The translations under genes and the position numbers were made by a program. A stretch of 64,000 nucleotides of DNA from DATAES01 sp963802415 (GTDB lineage Bacteria > Actinomycetota > Acidimicrobiia > Acidimicrobiales > JACDCH01), in NCBI GenBank assembly GCA_963802415.1, contig CAWDIH010000001.1, forward strand, positions 434,001-498,000. Reading direction: 5' to 3'. The notes under the pieces are model-generated. The model was not told where the DNA came from, ran no database searches, and worked only from the letters and a program-made list of their open reading frames with translations. Positions 14,501 through 22,872 of the stretch are shown one piece after another (position 1 is the first letter of the stretch; every line of letters starts with the position of its first letter).

Positions 14501-16027
14501 ATGTGGGCGATTCGACACCACCTCGCGTTCGTGGTGCTCGCGGGCGCCGCGCTCGTGGGATGCACGGACGACGGGATGGAGCGAGGGTCGGGGTCGTCCG
14601 AGGCGTCGGCCGCGCCCAGACTTGCGGTGCTCCACGCCACACGTGGCACCAACGCCGCCATCCTCGACGACGCTGGCCGCCAGGTCCGCCTGCGGGGCGT
14701 CAACGTCAATTCGCTGGGCGACTACTACCAGGCCGATCCTCGTTTGCCGACGGTTGTCCCGGTTACCGACGCTGATTGGGCCGACATGGCGAAGCAGGGG
14801 TTCAACGTCGTGCGGTTACTCGTCAGCTGGTCATCGTTGGAACCAACTCGTGACGCCTTCGACGACGCCTACGTCGGGCGGGTGCACGATGCCGTTCGGG
14901 CCGCGAGCGCGCATGGCATCTACTCCGTCATCGACATGCATCAGGACGCGTGGAGCAAGTTCATCGCTAGTCCGCCGGGCGTGGTGTGCGCCCCCGGCTC
15001 GGAGCCAGCGATCGGCTGGGACGGAGCGCCGCAATGGGCGACGTTCACGGATGGAGCCGACACGTGTCAGCGCGGATCACGGGAGAGTTCCGAGGCAGTC
15101 ATGACCGCGTGGGACAGCTTCTACGCGAACCGCGACGGGATCATGGACGAGCTCGTCGAGGCATGGGCGAAACTGGCCACGTCGTTCCGCGACGACCCGG
15201 CGGTCGCCGGCTACGACCTCTTGAATGAGCCCAACCACGGCCACGACGGCGAGCGAGCGAAGACGGCACTCGGAACGTTCTACGCCAAGGCCATCAACGC
15301 GATCCGGTCAGCCGAAACGACGACCGGCTCGATCCACCACATTGCGTTCTTCGAGACGACGGTGTTCGGCGTCCCCGTCGCTCCCGGGTTCACCACCGAC
15401 GACAACATCGTCTTTGCTCCGCACAATTACGCGGAGTCGATCGACGACCTGCCCATCGACGGCATCTTCGACTACTTCGCCGGTCTTGCCGCGCAGTACG
15501 GCACCGCCATGTGGGTCGGCGAATACGGTTGGTTCAGCGACCCGCCCGCAAGCGCCGAGAAGCTCGCGCGCTTCGCCGCCAAGGAGGACTCACTCCGCAC
15601 CGCGGGTGATACGTGGTGGCAGTGGCGACAGGCCTGCGGCGACCCGCACTCCATCGGTGAGCCAGGCGGAACGCCAGACGCGATCCTGATCCACTTCCGG
15701 CGCAACGGCTGCCCGGGTGATCACGACCTCGGCATCGTGCCGGAATGGAAGTGCGTGTCCCGCCCCTACGCCCGGGCCGCGCCCGGATATGTGACGCTCG
15801 CCGCGGCCGACTGCACGAACCACTTGACGCTCACCGCTCACACCGACCAGGCCGGCCGACTCGAGGTCTGGTTCCCAGATGCCAACACCGGAAAACCCGA
15901 GGTGCATGGCGACCACATCACCAACGTTCAGATCGCGGCCGTGCCCGGTGGATGGAACGTCACCGCGCAAGCCGACGGGGACTACTCCCTCGTCGCGTCT
16001 GGAAACACCGGAACGACATCTTCGTAG
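14501..16027 (+). CDS. GH5-family glycoside hydrolase, lipoprotein (endoglycoceramidase-like)
   Basis: A 508-residue protein with a lipoprotein signal: hydrophobic segment AFVVLAGAALVGC with the lipobox Cys at 21. The catalytic barrel starts at LRGVNVNSLGDYY (about 65) and includes VVRLLVSWSSLEP, VIDMHQDAWS, LLNEPNHG with acid/base Glu243, and WVGEYGW with nucleophile Glu341. The MHQD motif and arrangement recall the endoglycosylceramidase branch of GH5, so glycolipids or beta-glycans outside the membrane are likely substrates. A C-terminal beta domain (about 425-500) follows, as in that branch. It is the first gene outside the island. Confidence 0.85.
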   Translation: MWAIRHHLAFVVLAGAALVGCTDDGMERGSGSSEASAAPRLAVLHATRGTNAAILDDAGRQVRLRGVNVNSLGDYYQADPRLPTVVPVTDADWADMAKQGFNVVRLLVSWSSLEPTRDAFDDAYVGRVHDAVRAASAHGIYSVIDMHQDAWSKFIASPPGVVCAPGSEPAIGWDGAPQWATFTDGADTCQRGSRESSEAVMTAWDSFYANRDGIMDELVEAWAKLATSFRDDPAVAGYDLLNEPNHGHDGERAKTALGTFYAKAINAIRSAETTTGSIHHIAFFETTVFGVPVAPGFTTDDNIVFAPHNYAESIDDLPIDGIFDYFAGLAAQYGTAMWVGEYGWFSDPPASAEKLARFAAKEDSLRTAGDTWWQWRQACGDPHSIGEPGGTPDAILIHFRRNGCPGDHDLGIVPEWKCVSRPYARAAPGYVTLAAADCTNHLTLTAHTDQAGRLEVWFPDANTGKPEVHGDHITNVQIAAVPGGWNVTAQADGDYSLVASGNTGTTSS

Positions 16028-16065
16028 TCAACACATACCGCGGGGCAGCTGCCAGCAGGGGCGCC

Positions 16066-16335
16066 CTACTTCTCGACGTAGGCCGTGAGCGGTGGGACGA
16101 CGCCGTGGCGTTCCATGGCGGCGGCCGCCTCAGCAGGAGGGGCAGCAAGGCCCGCGACCACACCTGCTACATCGTCTGTGTCGAAGGTGACAGCGATGGT
16201 CTTGCTTCCATCGTTCGCCACAAGGTCCACGACGTTGGAGCCTCCCATGCCACGGATGGCTTCGGCTCGTTCCGACTTGCCCTCCAGCCACTTGTCCAAG
16301 TCGACGACGCTGTGGGTGACGACCATCTTCGCCAT
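16066..16335 (-). CDS. Small alpha/beta protein of unknown function (89 aa)
   Basis: MAKMVVTHSVVDLDKWLEGK...SNVVDLVANDGSKTIAVTFDTDDVAGVVAGL. The strand-helix-strand pattern with a VTHSV-x-D start resembles small dimeric ferredoxin-like (ABM-type) proteins, but no catalytic residues are evident. It ends 38 bases from the convergent GH5 gene and its start faces the prephenate dehydratase stop. Confidence 0.6.
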   Translation of the reverse strand: MAKMVVTHSVVDLDKWLEGKSERAEAIRGMGGSNVVDLVANDGSKTIAVTFDTDDVAGVVAGLAAPPAEAAAAMERHGVVPPLTAYVEK

Positions 16336-16479
16336 ACCGTCTCGTCTCCTCTCACGAGCGTCGTCCCGATGGCGACGCCGTGGCGTCTCTTTCTAGCCCC
16401 CTACGCACTCTGAGCGGCACCGTGCCGACGCGCCCACGCGTCGCTGACCGCTCCAAGACGCGAGAGAGCCCGAGGTCGG

Positions 16480-17445
16480 CTACCGCCCGGGTGGGACTTG
16501 ACCGCGGAGGTTGCGGACCCACTCGTCGGCGTACCGCCATGCCGCATCGGCATCACGCCGTCGGGTCTCACCGTGCTCGCTTGCCGCGGGGTACGAGCCC
16601 AGGAACTTCACGTCGGCCTGCTTGCTCTTGAGGTCGCGCAGGCAATCGGCCACCAGTTCGTCGGCCACATGGCCTTCGAGATCGATCAGAAAACAGTAAT
16701 CACCGAGGCCGCGCTTGGTCGGTCGTGAGTGCAGGTTCGTCAGGTTGATGGCGCGTGCTGCGAACTCCTGGAGGATCGCCAGCAGGCTCCCAGGTTCGTC
16801 CGCCTTCTGGAACACGACGATCGACGTCTTGTCGTGGCCGGTCGTGGCGGGAATGGTGTCGCGCGCAACGACGCCGAAACGGGTCTCGTTCTCGGGATGG
16901 TCCTCGATGTCCGTAGCAAGGACGTCGAGGCCGTAGATCACTCCCGCGAGCGCCGTGCCGATCGCCGCGGACGACGGATCGCCCTCCGCGACGATCTGGC
17001 GCGCGGCTTCTGCGGTGGAGTTCGCGGGAAGGAGCGCCGCATCGGCGAGCTCCTTGCGGAGGAACGACCGGCACTGCGCGGTCGCAACCGGCATCGTGTA
17101 CACCCGCTCGATGCCGGTCATCGTCGCTCCGGGTACGCCGAGAAGGTTCATCTGCACCGAGATGACGATCTCGCGTTGAAGGAGCAGGTCGGCCTCGAAT
17201 GTCAGCGTGTCGAGCGTGACGTTGACCGCTCCTTCGATGGCGTTCTCGAGTGGAACGACGCCAACATCGACGTCACCGTTCGACGTGGCTTCGATGACGT
17301 CGGTGATGGACGCCAGCTCCACGAGCTCACCAGCGGCGAGATCGGGCTGCGTCAGCAGCGCCTGCTCCGAGAACGTGCCCGGTGGACCGAGATAGCCGAC
17401 GCGCACCCGGCCGCCCGTCGCTACGGAATCGGCGGCGCCGGGCAT
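16480..17445 (-). CDS. pheA: Prephenate dehydratase
   Basis: A 321-residue monofunctional enzyme converting prephenate to phenylpyruvate in phenylalanine biosynthesis. The PDT domain spans roughly residues 10-190 (GYLGPPGTFSEQALL, VPLENAIEGAV, and ENETRFGVV with the catalytic Thr-Arg-Phe). A C-terminal ACT domain follows (TSIVVFQKADEPGSLLAIL, NLTNLHSRPTK), which in the family binds phenylalanine for feedback inhibition. ATG 17445 is chosen because the frame upstream has Arg-rich nonsense composition and the larB start lies only 20 bases away on the other strand. Confidence 0.95.
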   Translation of the reverse strand: MPGAADSVATGGRVRVGYLGPPGTFSEQALLTQPDLAAGELVELASITDVIEATSNGDVDVGVVPLENAIEGAVNVTLDTLTFEADLLLQREIVISVQMNLLGVPGATMTGIERVYTMPVATAQCRSFLRKELADAALLPANSTAEAARQIVAEGDPSSAAIGTALAGVIYGLDVLATDIEDHPENETRFGVVARDTIPATTGHDKTSIVVFQKADEPGSLLAILQEFAARAINLTNLHSRPTKRGLGDYCFLIDLEGHVADELVADCLRDLKSKQADVKFLGSYPAASEHGETRRRDADAAWRYADEWVRNLRGQVPPGR

Positions 17446-17465
17446 GACGGAGCAGGATAGGTGAC

Positions 17466-18200
17466 GTGGACGAGGCAACTGTCCGGCGTTTCCTCGAGGA
17501 TGTACGTACCGGCGCGCTCTCACCTGACGACGCGGTCGCCGCGCTGCGCCGGCTGCCCTATGCCGATCTCGGCTTCGCCCGCGTCGACCATCACCGCGCG
17601 CTGCGACAGGGACGACCCGAGGCGGTGTACGGACCGGGCAAGACCCCGGAGCAGTGCTCGGCCATCGTCGCCGAGCTGCTCGACGCCGGCGCGGCACCCG
17701 TGCTGCTGACCCGCACCTCGTCCGAGCAGGCGGGCCTGGCGCTGGAACGCAACCCGGGCGGCGAACGGCGAGCCTCCACTCTCGTCTGGCGGCCGAGCGC
17801 GCCGCGCCCTGAACGGGTCCTGGTGATGACTGCCGGCACCGCCGATCTTCCCGTGGCCGACGAATGTGCCACGACCTTGTGGGCGCACGGCGTCGAGCCG
17901 TCGCGGGTGGCGGACGTGGGCGTCGCCGGCGTCCATCGTCTCCTCGCGGTCACCGACGATCTCTTTGCGGCAGAGGCGGTCGTCGTGGTCGCGGGGATGG
18001 AAGGTGCGCTCGCAAGCATCGTCGGCGGTCTCACGCCCGCGCCGGTGGTGGCCGTGCCCACGTCAGCCGGCTATGGCGCGGCGCTCGAAGGCATCACGGC
18101 GCTGCTCGCCATGCTCGCGTCGTGCGCCGCCGGAATCACCGTGGTCGGCATCGACAACGGCTTCGGTGCAGCGAGCGCAGTGTTGCGGTTGTTGAAATGA
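17466..18200 (+). CDS. larB: LarB: pyridinium-3,5-biscarboxylic acid mononucleotide synthase
   Basis: A 244-residue protein of the LarB family, related to PurE carboxylases. LarB carboxylates the nicotinic acid adenine dinucleotide ring in the first step of nickel-pincer nucleotide cofactor synthesis. Visible features: the helical N-terminus (VRRFLEDVRTGALSPDDAVAALRRLPYADLGFARVDHHR), then the PurE-like Rossmann part VMTAGTADLPVADEC, VVVVAGMEGALASIVGGL, PTSAGYGAAL and VVGIDNGFGAA. It begins at GTG 17466, divergent from pheA, and its stop overlaps the larC start (ATGA). Confidence 0.92.
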   Translation: MDEATVRRFLEDVRTGALSPDDAVAALRRLPYADLGFARVDHHRALRQGRPEAVYGPGKTPEQCSAIVAELLDAGAAPVLLTRTSSEQAGLALERNPGGERRASTLVWRPSAPRPERVLVMTAGTADLPVADECATTLWAHGVEPSRVADVGVAGVHRLLAVTDDLFAAEAVVVVAGMEGALASIVGGLTPAPVVAVPTSAGYGAALEGITALLAMLASCAAGITVVGIDNGFGAASAVLRLLK

Positions 18201-19405
18201 CGGTCACCGCTTGGTTCCACTGCTTCTCCGGCATAGCCGGGGACATGGCGCTCGGCGCGCTCGTCGACCTCGGTGCAGACCTCGACGAAGTGCGGGCGCT
18301 GTGCGAACGCATCCCGGTGTCGGGATGGACCCTGGACGCATCGCCGGTACTCCGAGGCGGACTTGCGAGCACGAAGATCAATGTGAAAGCCGAAGAGACG
18401 TCGGTCGTTCGCACCCACGGTCACATCGCGGCGATGGTCGAGGAGGCCCGCCTCCCAGAGCGGGTGCGCTCGCGCGCGCTCGCCACGTTCGAGGCGCTGG
18501 CCGTGGCGGAAGGACGGCTGCATCGGCGTCCCCCCGAGCAGGTCCACTTCCACGAAGTCGGCGCGCTCGACGCCATCGTCGACATCGTGGGTACGGCGGC
18601 GGCACTCGAAGTGCTCGAAGTCGACGACATCCATGCCTCACCGATCGCGAACGGTGTGGGGATGACGCGGTCCGCGCACGGCGTGTTGCCGATCCCGGCG
18701 CCCGCGGTCATCGAATTGCTGCGCGGCGCGCCGACGTATGGCGTCGACCTACCCGTGGAGCTGACGACGCCGACAGGTGCGGCGCTGCTCGCGGCGAACG
18801 CCACTGCGTGGGGGCCCATGCCCGCGATGAAGGTGCGCGCGGTCGGCTTCGGGGCGGGAAGCCGAGAGATCGACGGACGACCGAACGTGGTGCAGGTCGT
18901 GACCGGCGACGCCATCACCGACGTCGTGCCCGGCCAGCCCGTCGTCCACCTCGAGACCAACGTCGACGACGCCACCGGCGAGACGCTCGCGCACACGATC
19001 AACGCGCTGCTCGAAGCGGGCGCGCACGACGCGTGGGTAACGCCGATCGTCATGAAGAAGGGACGACCCGCGTACACGCTGTCCGCGGTGTGCGATCCGG
19101 TCCTGGCGGAACAGGTCTCCTCGGTGCTTGCCCGTGAGACCGGTTCCCTGGGCGTACGCGGCACGACTGGTGAGCGCTGGCCCGCGGCGCGCTCGCAGGG
19201 CGAGGTCGAAGTGCAGGGCTATCCGGTTCGGGTGAAAGTGTCGGCTGGGAGAGTCAAGGTCGAACACGACGATGCTGCTCGTGTTGCGAAGCGAACCGGA
19301 CTGCCGTTGCGCGAGGTGATCTCGTTGGCCGAGGAATCGGCGCGCCGCGGCCACGGCGTCGTGTCGCTGCCGTCCGGTGACACACCCGGCGACGACACCG
19401 CGTGA
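18197..19405 (+). CDS. larC: LarC: nickel insertion protein for the pincer cofactor
   Basis: A 402-residue LarC, which uses CTP to insert nickel into the sulfurated pyridinium mononucleotide. It shows the LarC start AWFHCFSGIAGDMALGALVDLGAD, the PEQVHFHEVGALDAIVDIVGTA histidine motif, PVELTTPTGAALLA, and the C-terminal half (ETNVDDATGETLAHTINALLEAGAHDAWVTPIVMKKGRPAY). In some lactobacilli the two halves are joined by ribosomal frameshifting; here they are one frame. It overlaps larB by four bases and is followed with overlap by a DUF4031 gene. LarE and a LarA-type racemase are not in the window. Confidence 0.93.
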   Translation: MTVTAWFHCFSGIAGDMALGALVDLGADLDEVRALCERIPVSGWTLDASPVLRGGLASTKINVKAEETSVVRTHGHIAAMVEEARLPERVRSRALATFEALAVAEGRLHRRPPEQVHFHEVGALDAIVDIVGTAAALEVLEVDDIHASPIANGVGMTRSAHGVLPIPAPAVIELLRGAPTYGVDLPVELTTPTGAALLAANATAWGPMPAMKVRAVGFGAGSREIDGRPNVVQVVTGDAITDVVPGQPVVHLETNVDDATGETLAHTINALLEAGAHDAWVTPIVMKKGRPAYTLSAVCDPVLAEQVSSVLARETGSLGVRGTTGERWPAARSQGEVEVQGYPVRVKVSAGRVKVEHDDAARVAKRTGLPLREVISLAEESARRGHGVVSLPSGDTPGDDTA

Positions 19406-19671
19406 TCCTCGTCGACGATGCTGTCTGGCCTTCGCGTGGACGGCGGTACGCGCACTTGGTAAGTGACTCGTCCTACGCGGAGTTGCACGAGTTCGCGGCG
19501 CGACTGGGCCTACCGGAACGCGCCTTCCACCGCGACCACTACGACGTTCCCGCGGAGCTACGCGAAGCGGCGATCGCGCTCGGCGCCGACCCGGTTCCGT
19601 CCCGGGAGCTCGTGCGCCGTCTGCAGGCGGCCGGGCTACGACGCCGCAAGAGCGGCGAGCTCCGCACGTAA
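19402..19671 (+). CDS. DUF4031 family protein
   Basis: An 89-residue protein from GTG 19402, overlapping larC by four bases. The sequence ILVDDAVWPSRGRRYAHLVSDSSYAELHEFAARLGLPERAFHRDHYDVP is the DUF4031 signature (short proteins whose first strand carries V-D-x-x-x-W). No reaction is known to me. Third gene of the larBC operon by position; a role in the cofactor pathway would be a guess. Confidence 0.85.
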   Translation: MILVDDAVWPSRGRRYAHLVSDSSYAELHEFAARLGLPERAFHRDHYDVPAELREAAIALGADPVPSRELVRRLQAAGLRRRKSGELRT

Positions 19672-20262
19672 GTTCTCGCGCGCCCGCTGTTCCCGCTCGT
19701 CGCGCAACTGTGAGGAGTGAAAGAGGACCTCTCGATCCAGGAACGTCCTGACGACGGCAGCCCGCCCCCGCCGCCAGTCGTCGTCGGTCAAGTGCGCGTA
19801 CTCGCTGCGCACCTGCCACACATAGCGCTGGTACCGATCGGCAGACGCACCGAGAATGGCGAGGTCGGCGTCGGCGAGAACCTGGCCGTTGTGATCGCCG
19901 TCGTCGGGATCGTGGTGCACGGTCGACTCGACGAGACGCGCGACTTCCGCCACGACCGTCGCAGGCGCGCCGAGTTGCTCGAGCAACGCTCGTGTGAACG
20001 TGGCGCTACGCGCCTCGTTGTCGGGCATCCTCGTGTCGTAGATCACATCGTGCAGCCACACCGCACAGGTCACCTCGTCGCTGGCACCGAGCCGATCGGT
20101 CACTGCGAGCATGTCCTCGATGTGTTCGAGCGTGTGATAGCGCCGATGGGGTTCGTGGTACCGGTCGGCGACCTCGGCTGCAGCCTCGGCGACTGCGTCC
20201 GGGTCGGCGCCCCACGACGACAACAACGAGATCAGGCGGGGCGGGAGGACAGCTTGCGCCAC
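19636..20262 (-). CDS. HD-domain protein, predicted metal-dependent phosphohydrolase
   Basis: About 208 residues. HD-type motifs: RRYHTLEHIEDML (first His), VWLHDVIYD (HD pair), NEARSATF, ESTVHHDPDDGDHNGQVLADADLAILGA (late Asp), as in the small yeast-YGK1-like HD proteins. The start is uncertain: GTG 20262 overlaps the desaturase stop by 31 bases, and TTG codons further in are alternatives. Its end overlaps the end of the convergent DUF4031 gene by 36 bases. The substrate is probably a nucleotide or phosphate ester, unproven. Confidence 0.82.
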   Translation of the reverse strand: MAQAVLPPRLISLLSSWGADPDAVAEAAAEVADRYHEPHRRYHTLEHIEDMLAVTDRLGASDEVTCAVWLHDVIYDTRMPDNEARSATFTRALLEQLGAPATVVAEVARLVESTVHHDPDDGDHNGQVLADADLAILGASADRYQRYVWQVRSEYAHLTDDDWRRGRAAVVRTFLDREVLFHSSQLRDEREQRARENLRAELAALAAS

Positions 20263-21170
20263 AGCGCACGGTACGTCGGGTACTCGAGGCTCGGTGTGAT
20301 CCAGCCCGACGCGGCCAGTTCGGCATGCATTCGCGGCAGGTTGCGCCACGGCACACCCATGTCGACGTGGTGCGCAAGGTGGTAGCCGATGTTGTACGGC
20401 ACCATGAAGAACCGGGCGGCGTGCGACTGCCGGACGGAATGGGTGGTCAGCCGGCGGTCGTTCGAGCGTTGCATCCCACCGTGTTCGGCGATGGCGCGAA
20501 GGCGGTTGATGACGCGCCACTCGGTCATCCATGGAAGGAACCACAGCAGCAGATACAGCTGCGGCCAGCCGGCGAGCAAGAACAAGGCAAAGACCACGGC
20601 CTGGCCGCCGAGGATCCGGAGGGCGTGCACGCGGGTGATCTCGTAGCGCAGCCCGCGGAACAGGCCCTTCAAGTTCTTCCAACCGCTGTTGCCGAACAGG
20701 TCGCGTCGTAGCTTGCGGGTCATCGACGCCGCCGTGATGGGATAGCCGTTGTAGAGGTTCATGTCGGGCTCGTTCGGCCCGAACTCGTCCTTGTGGTGCG
20801 CCATGTGCCCGCGCCGGTAGAGATCTGTCGACACGAACACCGGATAGCCGAGCACCCACCGGCCGACGAGGTCGTTGAGACGCTTGTTCGAGAACAACAG
20901 ACGGTGCGCGGCTTCGTGAGCGAGGCTGGCGAACCGGGCGAACTGCGGTCCCATGAGCATGAAGGCGGCGAGCCACGCAAGTGGATGATCGACCCAGATG
21001 GCAGCGGCGATGATGGCGACCGTGCTGGAGACGAGCGCGACGACCGACCATGCGTTCAGCAGATTGGGAATGCGGCGAAGCTCGGCTCGCAGTTCGGGAA
21101 CCAGCTTGCCGTTGGGGAGGAGACGCTCCGTGGGGAGGACATCAGGAAGCTGGTCCGCCGCCGGGCTCAT
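20232..21170 (-). CDS. Fatty acid desaturase family membrane protein
   Basis: A 312-residue di-iron membrane enzyme. Histidine boxes HEAAH (in ASLAHEAAHRLL), RRGHMAHHKDE and HLAHHVDM match the HxxxH / HxxHH / HxxHH pattern that binds the di-iron centre. Two hydrophobic pairs flank them (WSVVALVSSTVAIIAAAIW; VVFALFLLAGWPQLYLLLWFLPW). ATG 21170 follows the promoter region shared with the divergent PaaX-type regulator gene. The regulator probably controls it; the substrate could be an acyl chain or another hydrophobic compound. Confidence 0.88.
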   Translation of the reverse strand: MSPAADQLPDVLPTERLLPNGKLVPELRAELRRIPNLLNAWSVVALVSSTVAIIAAAIWVDHPLAWLAAFMLMGPQFARFASLAHEAAHRLLFSNKRLNDLVGRWVLGYPVFVSTDLYRRGHMAHHKDEFGPNEPDMNLYNGYPITAASMTRKLRRDLFGNSGWKNLKGLFRGLRYEITRVHALRILGGQAVVFALFLLAGWPQLYLLLWFLPWMTEWRVINRLRAIAEHGGMQRSNDRRLTTHSVRQSHAARFFMVPYNIGYHLAHHVDMGVPWRNLPRMHAELAASGWITPSLEYPTYRALWRKLSSRPA

Positions 21171-21193
21171 GGTCAGCGTCACCGGTGAAGTAT

Positions 21194-21206
21194 TACAATT
21201 CTTGTA
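21194..21206. promoter_or_regulatory. Divergent promoter with palindrome TACAA-TTC-TTGTA
   Basis: A perfect 5-3-5 inverted repeat in the 39-base gap between the desaturase and paaX-like starts. TACAAT (21194-21199) also looks like a -10 element for the plus-strand gene, which would make its message nearly leaderless. A GntR/PaaX-fold regulator could block both directions by binding here. Confidence 0.5.
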
Positions 21207-21209
21207 CGC

Positions 21210-21974
21210 GTGATGCAAGTCCGTAATAGCCACCGTCAACTCACCGCGCGGTCGGTCCTCGCCAGCACGCTGCTCGGCACCGAGCCGCCCGTCCTGTCGG
21301 CGCGGATCCTCGTGCGCGCCGCCGCCGTGTTCGGGATCACCGAAGGCGCAGCACGAGTCGCGTTGTCCCGCATGGTCGCCGCGGACGAACTCGCGTCCGA
21401 GGACGGTCACTACCGGCTGATCAGTCCGCGCCTGCTCGAACGACAGGCGCGGCAGGCAACGAGCCGTTCGGCCCGCACCCGAGTGTGGCGCGGAGGGTGG
21501 GTACTCGCCGTAGTGACCGCCGAACGGCGCGAGCCCGCAGCCCGATCGGAGCTGCGCGAACGGTTGAAGAGTGCCCGGCTGGCCGAGTTGCGGGAAGGGG
21601 TCTGGGTTCGTCCCGAGAACATCGACGTCGTGTGGCCTGCGGTCGTGACCGACCACTGCACGATCGTGACCGAGGCGCGCCTGGAGCCGGGCGCGGTCGG
21701 GCTCCTGTGGGACCTCGACACGTGGTCATCCGGAGCGCGCGAGCTGCGGCGAGACATGCGGACCCTCGCCCCGCTCGAACGCGGCGACACCAGCGCTCTG
21801 GCCCCTGGATTCGTCACGTCCGCCGCAGTGCTGCGCCATCTGCAAACCGATCCGTTGCTGCCCGATGCACTGCTCCCGCGGAGCTGGCCGGGAGCCGCTC
21901 TTCGCGAGGACTACGAGCACTTCGACGCCGCCTACCGGTCGGTGCTGCGCGAGTGGTTTCGTTCGAACTCGTGA
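21210..21974 (+). CDS. PaaX-family transcriptional regulator
   Basis: A 254-residue regulator. N-terminal winged helix-turn-helix (SVLASTLLGTEPPVLSARILVRAAAVFGITEGAARVALSRMVAADELASEDGHYRL) as in PaaX, a central PaaX domain (WVLAVVTAERREPAARSELRERLKSARLAELREGVWVRPEN) and a helical C-terminus (PDALLPRSWPGAALREDYEHFDAAY). PaaX proteins respond to acyl-CoA ligands such as phenylacetyl-CoA; no paa genes lie nearby, so here the regulated unit is probably the divergent desaturase. Start GTG 21210 or ATG 21213. Confidence 0.85.
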   Translation: MMQVRNSHRQLTARSVLASTLLGTEPPVLSARILVRAAAVFGITEGAARVALSRMVAADELASEDGHYRLISPRLLERQARQATSRSARTRVWRGGWVLAVVTAERREPAARSELRERLKSARLAELREGVWVRPENIDVVWPAVVTDHCTIVTEARLEPGAVGLLWDLDTWSSGARELRRDMRTLAPLERGDTSALAPGFVTSAAVLRHLQTDPLLPDALLPRSWPGAALREDYEHFDAAYRSVLREWFRSNS

Positions 21975-21994
21975 CTGCTCCGTATCCTGCCGGC

Positions 21995-22708
21995 ATGGAA
22001 GACCGTCTCTACTTCCGCCAGCTCCTGTCCGGACGCGACTTCGCGACACACGATCCGCTCGCGCGCCAGATGGTCAACTTCGTGTATCTCGTCGGTGACC
22101 GGGAGACGGGCGAAGCCGTGGCCGTCGATCCCGCATACGACATTCGCGGACTGCTCGACATCCTCGCGGAAGACGACATGCGGCTCGTCGGCGCCCTCGC
22201 GACGCACTATCACCCCGACCACGTCGGCGGTGACATGGCGGGCTACACGATCTCGGGCGTGCGCGAGCTCTTGACGATCAATCCGGTACCGATCCATGTG
22301 CAGACCGACGAGGGCCCGTGGGTGATGCGCGTCACCGGCGCTTCCACCTCCGACCTCGTGGAGCACATGTCCGGCGACACGGTCACCGTCGGCGACATCC
22401 CGATCGAGTTGATCCACACGCCAGGGCATACGCCCGGAAGTCAATGCTTCCTCGTCGACGGTCGCCTGGTCGCAGGCGACACCTTGTTCCTCGAAGGATG
22501 CGGGCGCACCGACCTGCCGGGCGGCGATCCGCGCGCGCTGTACGAGAGCATCACGCAGAAGCTGGCGAAGGTCCCTGACGACGCCATCTTGTTTCCCGGA
22601 CACCTCTATTCCATGGAGCCTTCGGCATCGATGGGCGAGACGCGCCGCATGAACTTCGTGTTCCGGCCGAAGACCGCGGAGCAGTGGCTCACGATGTTCG
22701 GCAACTGA
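21995..22708 (+). CDS. MBL-fold metallo-hydrolase (glyoxalase II-like)
   Basis: A 237-residue protein. Metal ligands are in THYHPDHVGGD (HxHxDH), the His of THTPGHTPGSQ-like segment IHTPGHTPGSQ, the bridging Asp in LVAGDTLFLEGCGRTD and the last His in LFPGHLY. The LEGCGRTDLPGGD motif is typical of the hydroxyacylglutathione-hydrolase/persulfide-dioxygenase branch. ATG 21995 is preferred because MEDRLYFRQLLSGRDFA is the usual family start; a GTG at 21971 overlapping the regulator stop is an alternative. Confidence 0.85.
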   Translation: MEDRLYFRQLLSGRDFATHDPLARQMVNFVYLVGDRETGEAVAVDPAYDIRGLLDILAEDDMRLVGALATHYHPDHVGGDMAGYTISGVRELLTINPVPIHVQTDEGPWVMRVTGASTSDLVEHMSGDTVTVGDIPIELIHTPGHTPGSQCFLVDGRLVAGDTLFLEGCGRTDLPGGDPRALYESITQKLAKVPDDAILFPGHLYSMEPSASMGETRRMNFVFRPKTAEQWLTMFGN

Positions 22709-22744
22709 CGTCGACCCAGTCGGCGCCGCCCGTGCTGGGACACG

Positions 22745-22804
22745 CCCCTGGCCTCGTCCACCCGCGACCAGGGGTCACGCGTCCCGCCCCGGTCCCCGCC
22801 GGGG
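22745..22804. terminator. Paired GC hairpins between two plus-strand genes
   Basis: CCCCTGG (22745-22751) pairs with CCAGGGG (22768-22774), then CCCCGG (22787-22792) pairs with CCGGGG (22799-22804). No T-run follows, so this is at best a factor-assisted terminator or an mRNA structure. Confidence 0.35.
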
Positions 22805-22872
22805 TCGGTCGAAACGTTACGACCATGGATCGCCCGCGCGCCGTCGGGCGAGCGGCTGCTAGGAACGAACCG

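Noticed and set aside
16203..16216. CTTGCTTCCATCGTT, similar to the island arm repeats
   Set aside because: A single, incomplete copy inside an 89-residue coding gene, far from att; probably chance.
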